The notes under the pieces: generated by a model
The model's database searches: none
Seen by the model: only the letters and a program-made list of their open reading frames with translations
Told to the model about the DNA's origin: nothing
Shown here: positions 1-9,435 of the stretch, piece by piece
Position numbering within the stretch: the first letter of the stretch is position 1
Layout: every line of letters starts with the position of its first letter
Origin: Mucilaginibacter sp.
GTDB taxonomy: Bacteria; Bacteroidota; Bacteroidia; Sphingobacteriales; Sphingobacteriaceae
Reading direction: 5' to 3'
Length of the DNA stretch: 64,000 nucleotides
Assembly: GCF_025362475.1 (NCBI RefSeq)
Contig: NZ_JANYGH010000018.1
Location: forward strand, 1-64,000
Position numbers and translations under genes: made by a program

Positions 1-967
1 TTCTAAATTTGTAATTTTAAGTTTGCAATCTGTCCATGCTGATTCCCTTGTAATCCCTCTGCTATGAGTTTTCCACTCACCGTGATCACACAATAAATTT
101 GCAATCTCTTTGGCCTTGGCTTGTTTTTCAATTGGAGTTACTGGCAATCCGGTGGTAGAGTGGTTAGTCCATGATTTAAACTTATAATCAATCAAATACT
201 TTGTAACAAGTTCAATCGAGTATTGGCTACCGTTTTTAGCGCTGCCTATGTCCCTGGCATCAATCCTATTTAATATTTGCATATCCGTCCAATCTGGATT
301 TTTTCCTTTATCGATTTTCTCCTGCCCTCGATCCTGTATATCTTTTATTAACGTCAATATTGATTGGGCGGGTATGAACCTGCCTTCTCTATTAGGAACT
401 TGAGGATCAATCGGACCAATGTACGCTCTGCTATCCATGATAATCTCATCCCCAGAAGTGACAAAAATGGTTCCAGCACTCATGGCCATATTGGGTAATA
501 TAAAACCAACATAATCAAACCTAGGCCTAAGTTTATTAACAAACTTTCCTATTTGCTCCCCAGATCCCCCTGGCGTTACCAATAAGATATCTACCTCCCT
601 TATTTCTGCAGGTATCATAGAAATCATTTCAGCAAATGGCAAATCGTCGTTATTATCGATCCCAGTAGGTGCCTTAATTTTACTACTAACAACATTTGCA
701 ACATAACAAATCAGGGGCCTACCTCTAATTTTTTCAACCTCTGATATCGCCCGGCGTATTTCAGTTGCAATATCGATATTAACAGCACTGCCGGGCTTAA
801 AGGCAGCTAAAAGACTTTCGAACTCTCTACCTGGAATAATTTTATCAAATAACGTTATTGTTTTAGGACTTGACATTATTTGCGCGTGATCGACAGCCTT
901 TGGAGCATTATACTTCGTTTGAGGCATACCAGAATACCCCTTTCCATTGGAAAATTTACCATTCATG
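1..967 (-). CDS. SDH-type ClpP-fold serine proteinase, 3' end cut by window edge
   Basis: An open frame begins at ATG 967 and runs without a stop past base 1, giving about 322 residues and lacking the C-terminus. It resembles the prokaryotic serine dehydrogenase proteinase family (SDH_sah), which has the ClpP/SppA fold. Visible features are an oxyanion-type TPGGSGE motif near residue 140 and the nucleophile motif PNMAMSAGT near residue 170, where the Ser of MSAG would be catalytic. There is no signal peptide, so a cytoplasmic or peripheral membrane-associated protease is likely. It lies just downstream of a tRNA gene and is not a usual core gene, so it may belong to an integrated element extending left of the window. 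The family call is good; the substrate is unknown. Confidence 0.8.
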
Positions 968-997
968 ATTTAGGTATGAAATGTGCAAAATGAATTT

Positions 998-1019
998 TCC
1001 GCACAATTTCCGCACAATT
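998..1019. repeat. Two adjacent direct repeats CCGCACAATTT
   Basis: The 11-mer CCGCACAATTT occurs twice in a row between the tRNA terminator and the proteinase start. It could be part of that gene's control region or a recombinase arm site. Nothing in the window decides between these. Confidence 0.5.
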
Positions 1020-1025
1020 TTTAAT

Positions 1026-1062
1026 AAAGAAACCTCTCTATGTTAAATAGAGAGGTTTCTTT
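1026..1062 (-). terminator. Terminator after tRNA-Arg
   Basis: A perfect 15-bp stem (AAAGAAACCTCTCTA pairing with TAGAGAGGTTTCTTT) with a 7-nt loop starts 2 nt after the tRNA 3' end. The T-rich end follows on the minus strand. Confidence 0.85.
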
Positions 1063-1063
1063 G

Positions 1064-1137
1064 TGATCCCATTAGGATTCGAACCTAAGACCTACAGATT
1101 AGAAATCTGTTGCTCTATCCAGCTGAGCTATGGGACC
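1064..1137 (-). tRNA. tRNA-Arg (anticodon UCU)
   Basis: A 74-nt cloverleaf on the minus strand. The 7-bp acceptor stem is GGTCCCA/TGGGATC (one G-U pair) with discriminator A. The D arm is GCTC...GAGC, the anticodon stem is ACAGA/TCTGT with loop TTTCTAA (anticodon TCT), and the T arm is TTAGG-TTCGAAT-CCTAA. CCA is not encoded. This tRNA decodes AGA. Its 3' end faces the SDH proteinase gene, which is the usual side for tyrosine-recombinase integration. Confidence 0.95.
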
Positions 1138-1238
1138 ATCTGCGTTTTAAACAATAGCACTATTAAGGAAACCATCGTATTTTTCGCGGTGCAAAGATGC
1201 AAAATTATGGTTAAATATCAATCAATTTTTTTTAATGA

Positions 1239-1430
1239 TTACAGACGCTCCCTTTTTATATACTTTTTGTACAGATATTCGGCATATCCAACACTTATAT
1301 AGTCGGGAAATTTCCAGTTAGGGTAATACTTCTTTTTAATGTATTTTAAGAGACTGAAGAATAGTATTGCTACTATCAAAAAAATACCAAGCGAGAGCAA
1401 AATTGCCCCAAACGCAATTATAAAATTCAT
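1239..1430 (-). CDS. Small single-pass membrane protein
   Basis: A 63-residue ORF with one strongly hydrophobic segment (about residues 3-28) followed by a basic, tyrosine-rich tail (KYIKKKYYPNW) that probably stays in the cytoplasm. No family is recognised. No clear TAnnTTTG promoter or Shine-Dalgarno site was found upstream, and the gene lies between the tRNA and the putative small RNA. The membrane segment and charge asymmetry favour a real gene, but its length means it could be a chance ORF. Confidence 0.5.
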   Translation of the reverse strand: MNFIIAFGAILLSLGIFLIVAILFFSLLKYIKKKYYPNWKFPDYISVGYAEYLYKKYIKRERL

Positions 1431-1585
1431 ATCAATTTGTGATTTGTAACTAATACGAAATTATTGACAAATGGTTATGAATTTCTCCAAGTAGTGAATA
1501 AGTTTTTTATTTCAATTACCCGGCTACATTAAAAAGTCAATAAAAAAACTGTCATGCCAGCCCGCCAATCAAAAAATCAGGTTCA

Positions 1586-1670
1586 AAATAAAAGCCCCTC
1601 GCACTCGCTGCTTGGGGCTTTAAACCTAAACCTTATCACAATTAATAAGTGTGAACCACTTACCTTATGA
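1586..1670 (-). ncRNA. Candidate small RNA, about 85 nt, with own promoter and terminator
   Basis: A consensus Bacteroidota promoter on the minus strand fires into a short segment with no ORF that ends in a GC-rich hairpin. The hairpin pairs AAAGCCCC with GGGGCTTT (1591-1598 and 1614-1621) and is followed by TTTTATTTT. The body can form alternative small hairpins (CTTAT...ATAAG and CACA...TGTG). It does not match tmRNA, RNase P, SRP RNA or 6S as far as I can judge. Function unknown. Confidence 0.5.
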
Positions 1671-1675
1671 GGGGG

Positions 1676-1706
1676 CAAATATAGGGCACTTTACTAAATA
1701 CTGCAA
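1676..1706 (-). promoter_or_regulatory. Promoter of candidate small RNA
   Basis: TTG at 1706-1704, a 20-nt spacer and TATATTTG at 1683-1676 (minus strand) match the Bacteroidota sigma-factor consensus exactly. Predicted transcription start is near 1669. Confidence 0.65.
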
Positions 1707-1833
1707 CCCCTATGTGTAAAAAGGACACAGTCATTATAAATATATCATTCAAGTTAATTCATTGTTTTATAGTTCACAAACTATGGATTTTAAACAATCT
1801 TCTATAATCAGAAACCAATTCCCCCCTATTCTT

Positions 1834-1841
1834 TATATTTG
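1834..1841 (+). promoter_or_regulatory. -7 box of Nif3-like gene
   Basis: TATATTTG matches the Bacteroidota -7 consensus 19 nt before the start codon. A TTG at the -33 position is not present, so the promoter is only half supported. Confidence 0.4.
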
Positions 1842-1860
1842 ATCTACCCAATCAACCATT

Positions 1861-2796
1861 ATGAACCCTACAAAAGATCTTTTTCCTTTAACTGAGAACC
1901 ATAACAGGCGCAAATTTATTTTCAACCTAAGCAAAGTGACAGCAGCCACCGCTTTTTTAACCATGCCCTTTGCCGGGAACGCTGCCAGTTTCTTTGAGGT
2001 AAATGATGATGTTACTGTAGGGCAGATCATCGATAAATTTATTGGTCAAATTGCAGGCGCACCTTTCCCCTCAACTGTTGATACACTTAAAAGCGGCAGC
2101 AGGGACATTAAAGTTACCGGGATCATTACAACCATGTTTGCCACCATTGAAGTTATTAAACAGGCCATAGCTTTAAACGCCAATTTCATTATAGCCCATG
2201 AGCCTACTTTTTATAACCATGCCGATGAAACCCAATGGCTGGCTAATGACGATGTATACCAATACAAAGCTCAACTACTTAAAGAACATAACATAGCCGT
2301 ATGGCGAAACCACGATTATATCCACAGCCTAAAGCCTGATGGTGTTGGTGCAGGAGTGCTGAAGCAGTTAAACTGGGGTGCTTATCTTAAACCCGAGTTG
2401 GGCAACGTACTTGTACTGCCTACTACAACCTTAAGTTCATTGATTGCGTACCTTAAAACAAAATTATCTATTGGTATGTTAAGATACATCGGCGATCCGG
2501 CGCAAAGCTGCCAAAAGGTATTATTTTTACCCGGAGCGGCAGGTGGTAAAAGGCAGATAGGTGAAGCCAGTAAGATAAAGCCTGATGTATTAATAGTGGG
2601 CGAAATACAGGAATGGGAAACTGCAGAATATGTGCGCGATGCCCGTGCGAAGGGGGATAATTTATCGCTGATTGTGTTGGGGCACATCGCCAGTGAAGAA
2701 CCCGGCTCGGAATTTATGGTGGGCTGGTTGAAGAGTAATTTTCCGGCTATTAAATCAGTTCATATTTCGCCAAAAAATTCGCTTTCCTTTATGTAA
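1861..2796 (+). CDS. Nif3-like dinuclear metal-centre protein with Tat-like leader
   Basis: A 311-residue protein of the NIF3/DUF34 family. The metal-binding signature IAHEPTFYNH is at residues 111-120 (His113, Glu114, His120), and the C-terminal half of the site is at LGHIASEEPG (His275, Glu279). These proteins form toroidal hexamers with a dinuclear metal site; their substrate is still debated. Unlike the usual cytoplasmic form, this one begins with NRRKF at 15-19 followed by a hydrophobic stretch to about residue 42, which resembles a twin-arginine export signal. Export as a folded metalloprotein would fit that. It stands alone, 19 nt after a TATATTTG box. Confidence 0.8.
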   Translation: MNPTKDLFPLTENHNRRKFIFNLSKVTAATAFLTMPFAGNAASFFEVNDDVTVGQIIDKFIGQIAGAPFPSTVDTLKSGSRDIKVTGIITTMFATIEVIKQAIALNANFIIAHEPTFYNHADETQWLANDDVYQYKAQLLKEHNIAVWRNHDYIHSLKPDGVGAGVLKQLNWGAYLKPELGNVLVLPTTTLSSLIAYLKTKLSIGMLRYIGDPAQSCQKVLFLPGAAGGKRQIGEASKIKPDVLIVGEIQEWETAEYVRDARAKGDNLSLIVLGHIASEEPGSEFMVGWLKSNFPAIKSVHISPKNSLSFM

Positions 2797-3118
2797 ACTA
2801 AATTGGTTTAGCATAATTATATTCAAGTATTGTTAATAGGTGTTGTTAAATTATTTAACATTACGTACAATTGCAGAAAAGCTTGCTTCAATGGCCTGAT
2901 CCTTAATTATATGTTAGTTTTACATTTATTATAATACCCTAATTTTATAATAAAGCGTTATTAATAATGATACGTTATGCCATTAAAGTTAGATTTTGTG
3001 TAAAAAGAAACTGTTCTTGAGGTGAAAATGGCAATTTTTATCTTTTAGATTACAAAGTGTTTTTTTTACAATAAGTTAATCCTACTTTTAACCGAATTTT
3101 TTTTTAAAAACTTAATTT
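2797..3118. other. AT-rich intergenic region
   Basis: No ORF or structured RNA is evident. Its right part holds a promoter candidate for the sugar kinase gene: TTG at 3017-3019, a 19-nt spacer and TATCTTTT at 3039-3046, which would give a leader of about 65 nt. Confidence 0.4.
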
Positions 3119-3979
3119 ATGATCATAATTGCTGACGGTGGCTCAACTAAAACAAACTGGTGTCTGGTTACTGAAGAGGGTAAAAAAGTGTATTTTAACA
3201 CTGAGGGCTACAATCCCTATTTTTCGAGCACCGCGTACATCATACAATCGTTAAACGAAAGTTTGCCTACCGATCTTGAGAAAGATGAAATAACCGAAGT
3301 TAATTACTACGGCGCGGGTTGTTCAACGCCCGATATGCGTAACATTGTGAAAGAAGCTATGGAAGCGGTTTTCACCAAATCAAAGGTGTATATTGGCCAT
3401 GACCTGTTGGCGGCGGCACGTGCCCTTTTGGGTAACACCGAAGGCTTTGCAGCTATATTGGGCACCGGTACAAATACCTGTCTCTACGATGGTAAGGATG
3501 TTGTTCAAAACATCGATTCGGGTGCTTACATCCTTGGCGATGAAGGCAGCGGCTGCTACATCGGCAAAAAATTACTGGTTGATTATTTACGCGGTTATAT
3601 GCCCGAGCCGGTACGTAACCTGTTTTGGGAAACCTTTAAACTTACGCCCGATGATATCAACGAGCAGGTTTATACCCAGCCACGTGCAAACCGCTTTTGC
3701 GCGAGTTTCAGCAAGTTTGTTTATGATAACAACGTGCATATAGAATACTCACGCAACCTGGTACGTACCTCGTTTGAGGATTTCTTCCGCAACCTGGTTA
3801 CACATTATCCTGATTATCAGAAATATACTTTTAACTGCATAGGTTCTGTTGGTTACAATTTCCGTAACGTACTGGAAGAAGTAGTTACCGAAAACGGAAT
3901 GGTTGTAGGTAACATCATCCGCTCACCTATAGATAACCTGGTAAAATACCATTTAGAGTTATCGCCAAGCTCTTTGTAG
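3119..3979 (+). CDS. BadF/BadG-type sugar kinase (N-acetylglucosamine kinase-like)
   Basis: A 286-residue ASKHA-fold kinase. The phosphate-1 motif ADGGSTKT is at residues 5-12, the catalytic Asp in GHDLLAAA is at 95, the phosphate-2 motif LGTGTNT is at 114-120, and GDEGSGCYIG at 140-149 closes the nucleotide site. The family phosphorylates amino sugars such as GlcNAc with ATP in the cytoplasm; the exact sugar cannot be read from sequence. It is the intact paralogue of the kinase-like gene at 5993, and the two align without gaps over the first 150 residues. It has its own promoter candidate and is followed by a terminator. Confidence 0.8.
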   Translation: MIIIADGGSTKTNWCLVTEEGKKVYFNTEGYNPYFSSTAYIIQSLNESLPTDLEKDEITEVNYYGAGCSTPDMRNIVKEAMEAVFTKSKVYIGHDLLAAARALLGNTEGFAAILGTGTNTCLYDGKDVVQNIDSGAYILGDEGSGCYIGKKLLVDYLRGYMPEPVRNLFWETFKLTPDDINEQVYTQPRANRFCASFSKFVYDNNVHIEYSRNLVRTSFEDFFRNLVTHYPDYQKYTFNCIGSVGYNFRNVLEEVVTENGMVVGNIIRSPIDNLVKYHLELSPSSL

Positions 3980-4021
3980 CTGCGGGACTCAAGAATTAAG
4001 AGTCAGGAATCAAGACAAAAT

Positions 4022-4055
4022 AAAAAGGGTTGGAGGTAAAACTTCCAGCCCTTTT
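4022..4055 (+). terminator. Terminator of sugar kinase gene
   Basis: AAAAGGGTTGGAGG pairs with CTTCCAGCCCTTTT around a TAAAA loop, with a T-run at the end on the plus strand, 43 nt after the kinase stop. Confidence 0.7.
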
Positions 4056-4087
4056 ATATTAAATAGAGTTACCAAAAAGCAAAAAAG

Positions 4088-4118
4088 AAACGAGCCGGAA
4101 ATAATTCCAACCCGTTTT
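4088..4118 (-). terminator. Terminator of Nudix regulator gene
   Basis: An imperfect hairpin (AAACGAGCCGGAA with TTCCAACCCGTTTT) lies downstream of the minus-strand regulator gene. Confidence 0.5.
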
Positions 4119-4180
4119 ATATTAACCCTGCTAAGTGCAGCTGTCTTGACTCTTGACTCTCGATTCTTGACTCTCTCCTC

Positions 4181-4873
4181 CTATCCCAAATTCATTTCGC
4201 CCTGAAAAATCTTGCCGTATTTGCGTTTATCAAACTTGTAAAGTTTTGCGGCGCGGTATGATACGCCTTTTTGCTTTTCGTCCAGCTCTTTTAAAAAGCC
4301 GTAGCTGAGCATCTTTTTACGGAAATTTCTTTTATCCAGCTTTTTATTAAGCACCGCCTCGTAAAGCGATTGCAGTTGGGTTAGTGTAAATTTTTCTGGC
4401 AGTAATTCAAAGGCTATCGGCTGATAGTGCAACCTCCTGCGGATTTTGTTAAAGCCGGTATTGAAAATCTCGCTGTGATCAAAGGCCAGTTTTGGCAAAT
4501 CATTAACCGGGTGCCAGATAGCTTTCTTTGCAAATTGGGTTACGGGGCGCAGTTCTTTTTGCCCGTTAATACGGATAAGCGCGTAATAAGCCACCGTGAT
4601 CACGCGTCCCTGCGGGTGCCTGTTCACCTCACCAAAAGTATGAAACTGCTGCATGTGCAAATCGCGCAGGCCGGTAAGTTCATATAAAATACGTTCTGCC
4701 GCGTCATCTATACTCTCATCCTGCTCAACTATATAGCCAGGTAGCGCAAACCAGTCTTTATATGGTTCTTCGTTTCGCTCTATCAATAAAATCTTAAGTT
4801 CGCCGGCTTCAAAACCAAAAATTACGCAGTCTATAGAGAATACGGAATCGAACTTAGGTAGCATTACTTCCAA
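4181..4873 (-). CDS. Nudix-related transcriptional regulator (NrtR/AraR-like)
   Basis: A 230-residue protein. The N-terminal Nudix domain (about 10-145) has a degenerate Nudix box: the glycine (GYIVEQDES) is present, but the REUXEE core reads ERILYEL. The C-terminal part (about 150-225) is basic and fits the winged-helix domain of Nudix-related regulators. In that family the Nudix fold senses a sugar or nucleotide ligand instead of hydrolysing it, and members often control adjacent sugar genes in Bacteroidota. It is divergent from pfkA, and a palindrome (GTGTAA-T-TTACAC) lies inside the pfkA promoter, so it is a likely regulator of the glycolytic operon. The ligand is unknown. Confidence 0.75.
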   Translation of the reverse strand: MEVMLPKFDSVFSIDCVIFGFEAGELKILLIERNEEPYKDWFALPGYIVEQDESIDDAAERILYELTGLRDLHMQQFHTFGEVNRHPQGRVITVAYYALIRINGQKELRPVTQFAKKAIWHPVNDLPKLAFDHSEIFNTGFNKIRRRLHYQPIAFELLPEKFTLTQLQSLYEAVLNKKLDKRNFRKKMLSYGFLKELDEKQKGVSYRAAKLYKFDKRKYGKIFQGEMNLG

Positions 4874-4947
4874 AATAGTTGTTGAGATTTAAGTTAATGG
4901 TTTAAATATAGGTCCTTAATTTCTAATCTAAAAAAAAACAAATAAAT

Positions 4948-4978
4948 TTAATGGTGTAATTTACACACTGTATCTTCG
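4948..4978 (+). promoter_or_regulatory. pfkA promoter
   Basis: TTA at 4948-4950, a 20-nt spacer and TATCTTCG at 4971-4978 resemble the TTG-n20-TAnnTTTG consensus with one mismatch in each box. The spacer holds the palindromic operator candidate. Confidence 0.5.
4954..4966. promoter_or_regulatory. Operator candidate, 13-bp palindrome
   Basis: GTGTAA T TTACAC is a perfect palindrome between the -33 and -7 boxes of pfkA. A further half-site GGTGTAA lies at 4994-5000, just before the start codon. Binding by the divergent Nudix regulator is inferred from position. Confidence 0.55.
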
Positions 4979-5002
4979 TAGCACAAATTTAGTGGTGTAA
5001 AA

Positions 5003-5989
5003 ATGCATAAAATTTCAAAACTTGCTGTTTTAACTTCTGGTGGTGATGCCCCCGGTATGAACCCATGTATCCGTGCGGTTGTAAGAACAGCTATATATAA
5101 CGGCCTTGAGGTTGTAGGTGTAAGACAAGGTTATAAAGGACTTATTGAGAACGACATGTACGACATGAACAAACGCTCGGTAAGTAATATATTGAATTTA
5201 GGAGGTACCATTTTAAAAACAGCCCGCTGTTTGCCCTTTAAAGAAGATGAAGGTATGGCCACGGCTTACAAGCATTTAAAAGAGCATGGTATTGATGCCT
5301 TGGTGGTAATTGGTGGCGATGGTACTTTTACCGGTGCCCTGCGCTTTTCAAGAAAATATCCGGATATAGCCGTAATGGGCGTTCCCGGCACTATTGATAA
5401 CGACCTTTGCGGCTCAACCTATACCCTGGGTTTTGATACCGCTACCAATACTGTTATACAAGCTATTGACAAAATACGCGATACTGCCGATGCGCATGAC
5501 CGCCTGTTTTTTATTGAAGTGATGGGTCGCGACTCTGGCGCTATCGCCCTGCGTGCCGGAATTTCATGCGGTGCCGAAGCCATTTTACTGCCCGAAAAAC
5601 AAACCGCTATTGAAGATCTTATTCAAAACCTGAAGGAAGGACATATGAATAAAAAATCATCAAGCATTGTTATTGTGGCCGAAGGTGATAAAAATGGCGG
5701 CGTTTATGACGTAGCCAAAGCGGTGCAAAAAGAAGTTAAAAACTACGACATTAAAGTAACTATATTAGGCCACTTGCAAAGAGGCGGCAGCCCATCCAGT
5801 TTTGACCGTATTTTGGGCAGCCGTTTAGGTTTTGCAGCAGTTAACGCTTTGATAGCGGGAGAATCACAAAAAATGGTAGGTTTGCAAGCCAATAACATTG
5901 TGCTCACCACTTTAGAGGAAGCACTTAACCATCATGAGTTTAAACTGGAACCAGATCTTTTACTTATGGCAGATATATTATCGATATAA
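5003..5989 (+). CDS. pfkA: ATP-dependent 6-phosphofructokinase
   Basis: A 328-residue enzyme converting fructose-6-phosphate and ATP to fructose-1,6-bisphosphate, the committed step of glycolysis. The N-terminal motif TSGGDAPGMN is at residues 11-20, GGDGT is at 104-108 and PGTIDND at 128-134, with the catalytic Asp at 132. Gly107 in GGDGT and Gly129 in PGTIDND are the residues of ATP-dependent enzymes; pyrophosphate-dependent ones have Asp and Lys there. MGRDSG follows near residue 174. It heads a probable operon with the kinase-like gene (3-nt gap) and gapA (7-nt gap). The length is typical of short bacterial PfkA. Confidence 0.95.
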   Translation: MHKISKLAVLTSGGDAPGMNPCIRAVVRTAIYNGLEVVGVRQGYKGLIENDMYDMNKRSVSNILNLGGTILKTARCLPFKEDEGMATAYKHLKEHGIDALVVIGGDGTFTGALRFSRKYPDIAVMGVPGTIDNDLCGSTYTLGFDTATNTVIQAIDKIRDTADAHDRLFFIEVMGRDSGAIALRAGISCGAEAILLPEKQTAIEDLIQNLKEGHMNKKSSSIVIVAEGDKNGGVYDVAKAVQKEVKNYDIKVTILGHLQRGGSPSSFDRILGSRLGFAAVNALIAGESQKMVGLQANNIVLTTLEEALNHHEFKLEPDLLLMADILSI

Positions 5990-5992
5990 TTA

Positions 5993-7844
<1,852 letters not shown>

Positions 7845-7870
7845 TCCCAGATCATCAATCTTAATTTATA

Positions 7871-7904
7871 CCAAAAAGCCCTGGCATTAGCCGGGGCTTT
7901 TTGG
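7871..7904 (+). terminator. Terminator of pfkA-gapA operon
   Basis: CCAAAAAGCCC and GGGGCTTTTTGG form a GC-rich stem around an 11-nt loop, with a T-run, 27 nt after gapA. Confidence 0.85.
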
Positions 7905-7924
7905 TATGTAAAATATTGCTTCTC

Positions 7925-8171
7925 CACTATGTTATTGCGGGCGCAGCACGGCAATCGCGAACTGTGTAAAGCTGCTCTGTAAAGCCTGCGATTGCTTCGT
8001 TCCAATTGACATGGATATGAAGTGCATTAAATAAAATTAACACTCAATTACTTTCACTATGTCATTGCGAGCGCAGCGCGGCAATCGCGAACTGTGTAAA
8101 GCTGCTCTGTAAAGCCTGCGATTGCTTCGTTCCTCGCAATGGGATTGATATGAGTGCATTAAATAAATATT
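7925..8171. repeat. Tandem pair of a dispersed repeat (family A), period 130 bp
   Basis: Two copies of about 115 bp (7925-8040 and 8055-8171) share ATTGCG-GCGCAGC-CGGCAATCGCGAA, CTGTGTAAAGCTGCTCTGTA and GCCTGCGATTGCTTCGTTCC. Each is an imperfect inverted repeat. Diverged relatives lie at 25331 and 35572. Confidence 0.8.
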
Positions 8172-8280
8172 AATTCCGTCTTTACCCCGCTCTCCGAAGT
8201 GTTTCGCTGTTCGAATGTCTCCGACTTCGAACGACTATGCCTGTAGTTTGCAAAACCCGAATGTATAGCAAGTGTTGATA
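8172..8280. other. Gene-free spacer with small palindrome
   Basis: Contains GTTCGAA...TTCGAAC (7-bp arms) and CTCCGAAGTGTTTCGCTG-type sequence that looks repeat-derived. No ORF was seen. Confidence 0.3.
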
Positions 8281-8342
8281 AGGCTATCCCAAAAACAAAC
8301 AAGGCCACCCAAAGGCGGCCTTGTTTGTTTTTGGGATAGCCT
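8281..8342. terminator. Very long hairpin, probable bidirectional terminator
   Basis: Arms of 26 bp (AGGCTATCCCAAAAACAAAC continuing to AAGGCC, and the exact reverse complement) enclose a 10-nt loop. The core GGCC stem followed by TTGTTTGTTTTT suits termination on both strands, including for the lipoprotein gene on the minus strand. Confidence 0.65.
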
Positions 8343-8377
8343 CCCTTTTTTATTCAAGGGCGGTGAAATACAGCAAA

Positions 8378-8761
8378 TTAGTTTTTAGGGTAATGTAGCA
8401 CTAATGATGTGCCTGCTGCCACGCTTACGTCGCCGCCATCGGCTTTTGCAGCATTATCGTCAATTTGATAATGATACACATCTTTAGCGCCATCGGGGGT
8501 GATGCTGATAAGCAAATGATCGCCGGTGGTGATGGTGGTGTTATAAGCAAAACTGGTACCGGTATTGGTTGCCGATGTTAATACTTTAGCATCCTCCGCA
8601 GCAGTTCCTTTTGCCTGAAGGCTTATCACGGTTTTGTAGCCGCTTGCATTTGTACTGAAGGTAACCTGGTGGCTGGTTACCGGTGTTACGTTGTTTTTTT
8701 TACTACAGCCTGCCATAGCCATAACCGCAAGTAAGGATAAAAATGGAAGTGTTTTTTTCAT
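8378..8761 (-). CDS. Small lipoprotein of unknown function
   Basis: A 127-residue protein with a type II signal peptide: KK at 2-3, a hydrophobic core, and lipobox MAGC with the acylated Cys at 19. Residues SKKNN after the Cys contain no retention signal that I can assign. The mature part is rich in Thr, Ser, Ala and alternating hydrophobic residues, as in a small beta-sandwich, and ends in LVLHYPKN. No family is recognised. It stands alone with the long hairpin as its terminator. Anchoring in the outer or inner membrane is likely; the role is unknown. Confidence 0.75.
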   Translation of the reverse strand: MKKTLPFLSLLAVMAMAGCSKKNNVTPVTSHQVTFSTNASGYKTVISLQAKGTAAEDAKVLTSATNTGTSFAYNTTITTGDHLLISITPDGAKDVYHYQIDDNAAKADGGDVSVAAGTSLVLHYPKN

Positions 8762-9221
8762 AGTTGATATGTTTGTAGATTAGATAGTGTTGCCCTGCAG
8801 GCCTATTCGGCCCGCAGAACGCTCGCAAAACTATATAATTTATTCTCTCAAAAAGAAAAAAAATTAATCTAAAATATTACTTACGCAATTTGTGATTGAT
8901 ATTTTCACCATTGGTTGATGATTTCGTTTTCCAAAAGGCCATAACAGCTGCCGTTATCCTGTAAAATTGTTACAGTTGTAATCGGGTTATTAGATGCGAT
9001 ATCCAGACCTCAGGCTTGTGCAGTGAAAACACCTGCCAGAGGCAAAAAAATAAATACCTGCACCGTTAGGTGTTACCTGTTTGTAGAAATACCACGCCCC
9101 GCTACCGCAAGGCTCCACCCTTTGTGGTCCCCATGCTGAGTATGCGCCATGCCTCACCACCCTCCGTAGTTTGGAGATTGCGTCGATCCTACCTACCCAT
9201 GACATGTTCGCAAAAAACTTT
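8762..9221. other. Gene-free region with repeat fragments
   Basis: AT-rich DNA upstream of the lipoprotein start, then GC-richer sequence (about 8990-9200) with a copy of the CATGCTRAGTAT motif at 9132-9151 and CCCGCTACCGCAAG-type text. Open frames here are on repeat-like DNA and are not credible genes. Confidence 0.4.
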
Positions 9222-9315
9222 TTGTCATCCTGAACGCAGTGAAGGATCTATTATTCGCCATGCTTCTTTGCCCGGTACAGTCCGCAAATAGATCCTTCGT
9301 GCCTCAGGATGACAA
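9222..9315. repeat. Dispersed inverted repeat (family B, TCATCCTGA)
   Basis: TGTCATCCTGAACGCAGTGA with GATCTATT at the left is mirrored at the right by AGATCCTTCG and CTCAGGATGACA. A related copy lies at 29334-29430. Confidence 0.75.
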
Positions 9316-9435
9316 ACTTTTTTAACGTCATTTCACTTTTAAAGCCTCCTATTTCAAACCCCGCAATTACAAAACTTTTAGTCTTTCGTCCAAAAGTCCT
9401 TGCTCCTTTGTCCAAAAATCCTTGCTCCCAAAAAC

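Larger units (their letters stand above)
3986..4174. repeat. Inverted repeat element (GACTC...AAGACA arms) enclosing two terminators
   Basis: The left arm (3986-4017) carries AAGAATTAAGAGTCAGGAAT; the right arm (4142-4174) is its imperfect reverse complement. It has the same architecture as the TCTGAACCGG family elsewhere in the window, but a different sequence. Confidence 0.6.

Noticed and set aside
1063..1302. 79-residue plus-strand frame across the tRNA
   Set aside because: It is the antisense of tRNA-Arg plus AT-rich spacer.
7925..8171. Tandem repeats considered as a CRISPR array
   Set aside because: Only two units of over 100 bp with a short spacer and no cas genes; the units are palindromic dispersed repeats.
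8990..9291. Overlapping frames on both strands
   Set aside because: They lie in repeat-derived sequence with the CATGCTGAGTAT motif and family B element.
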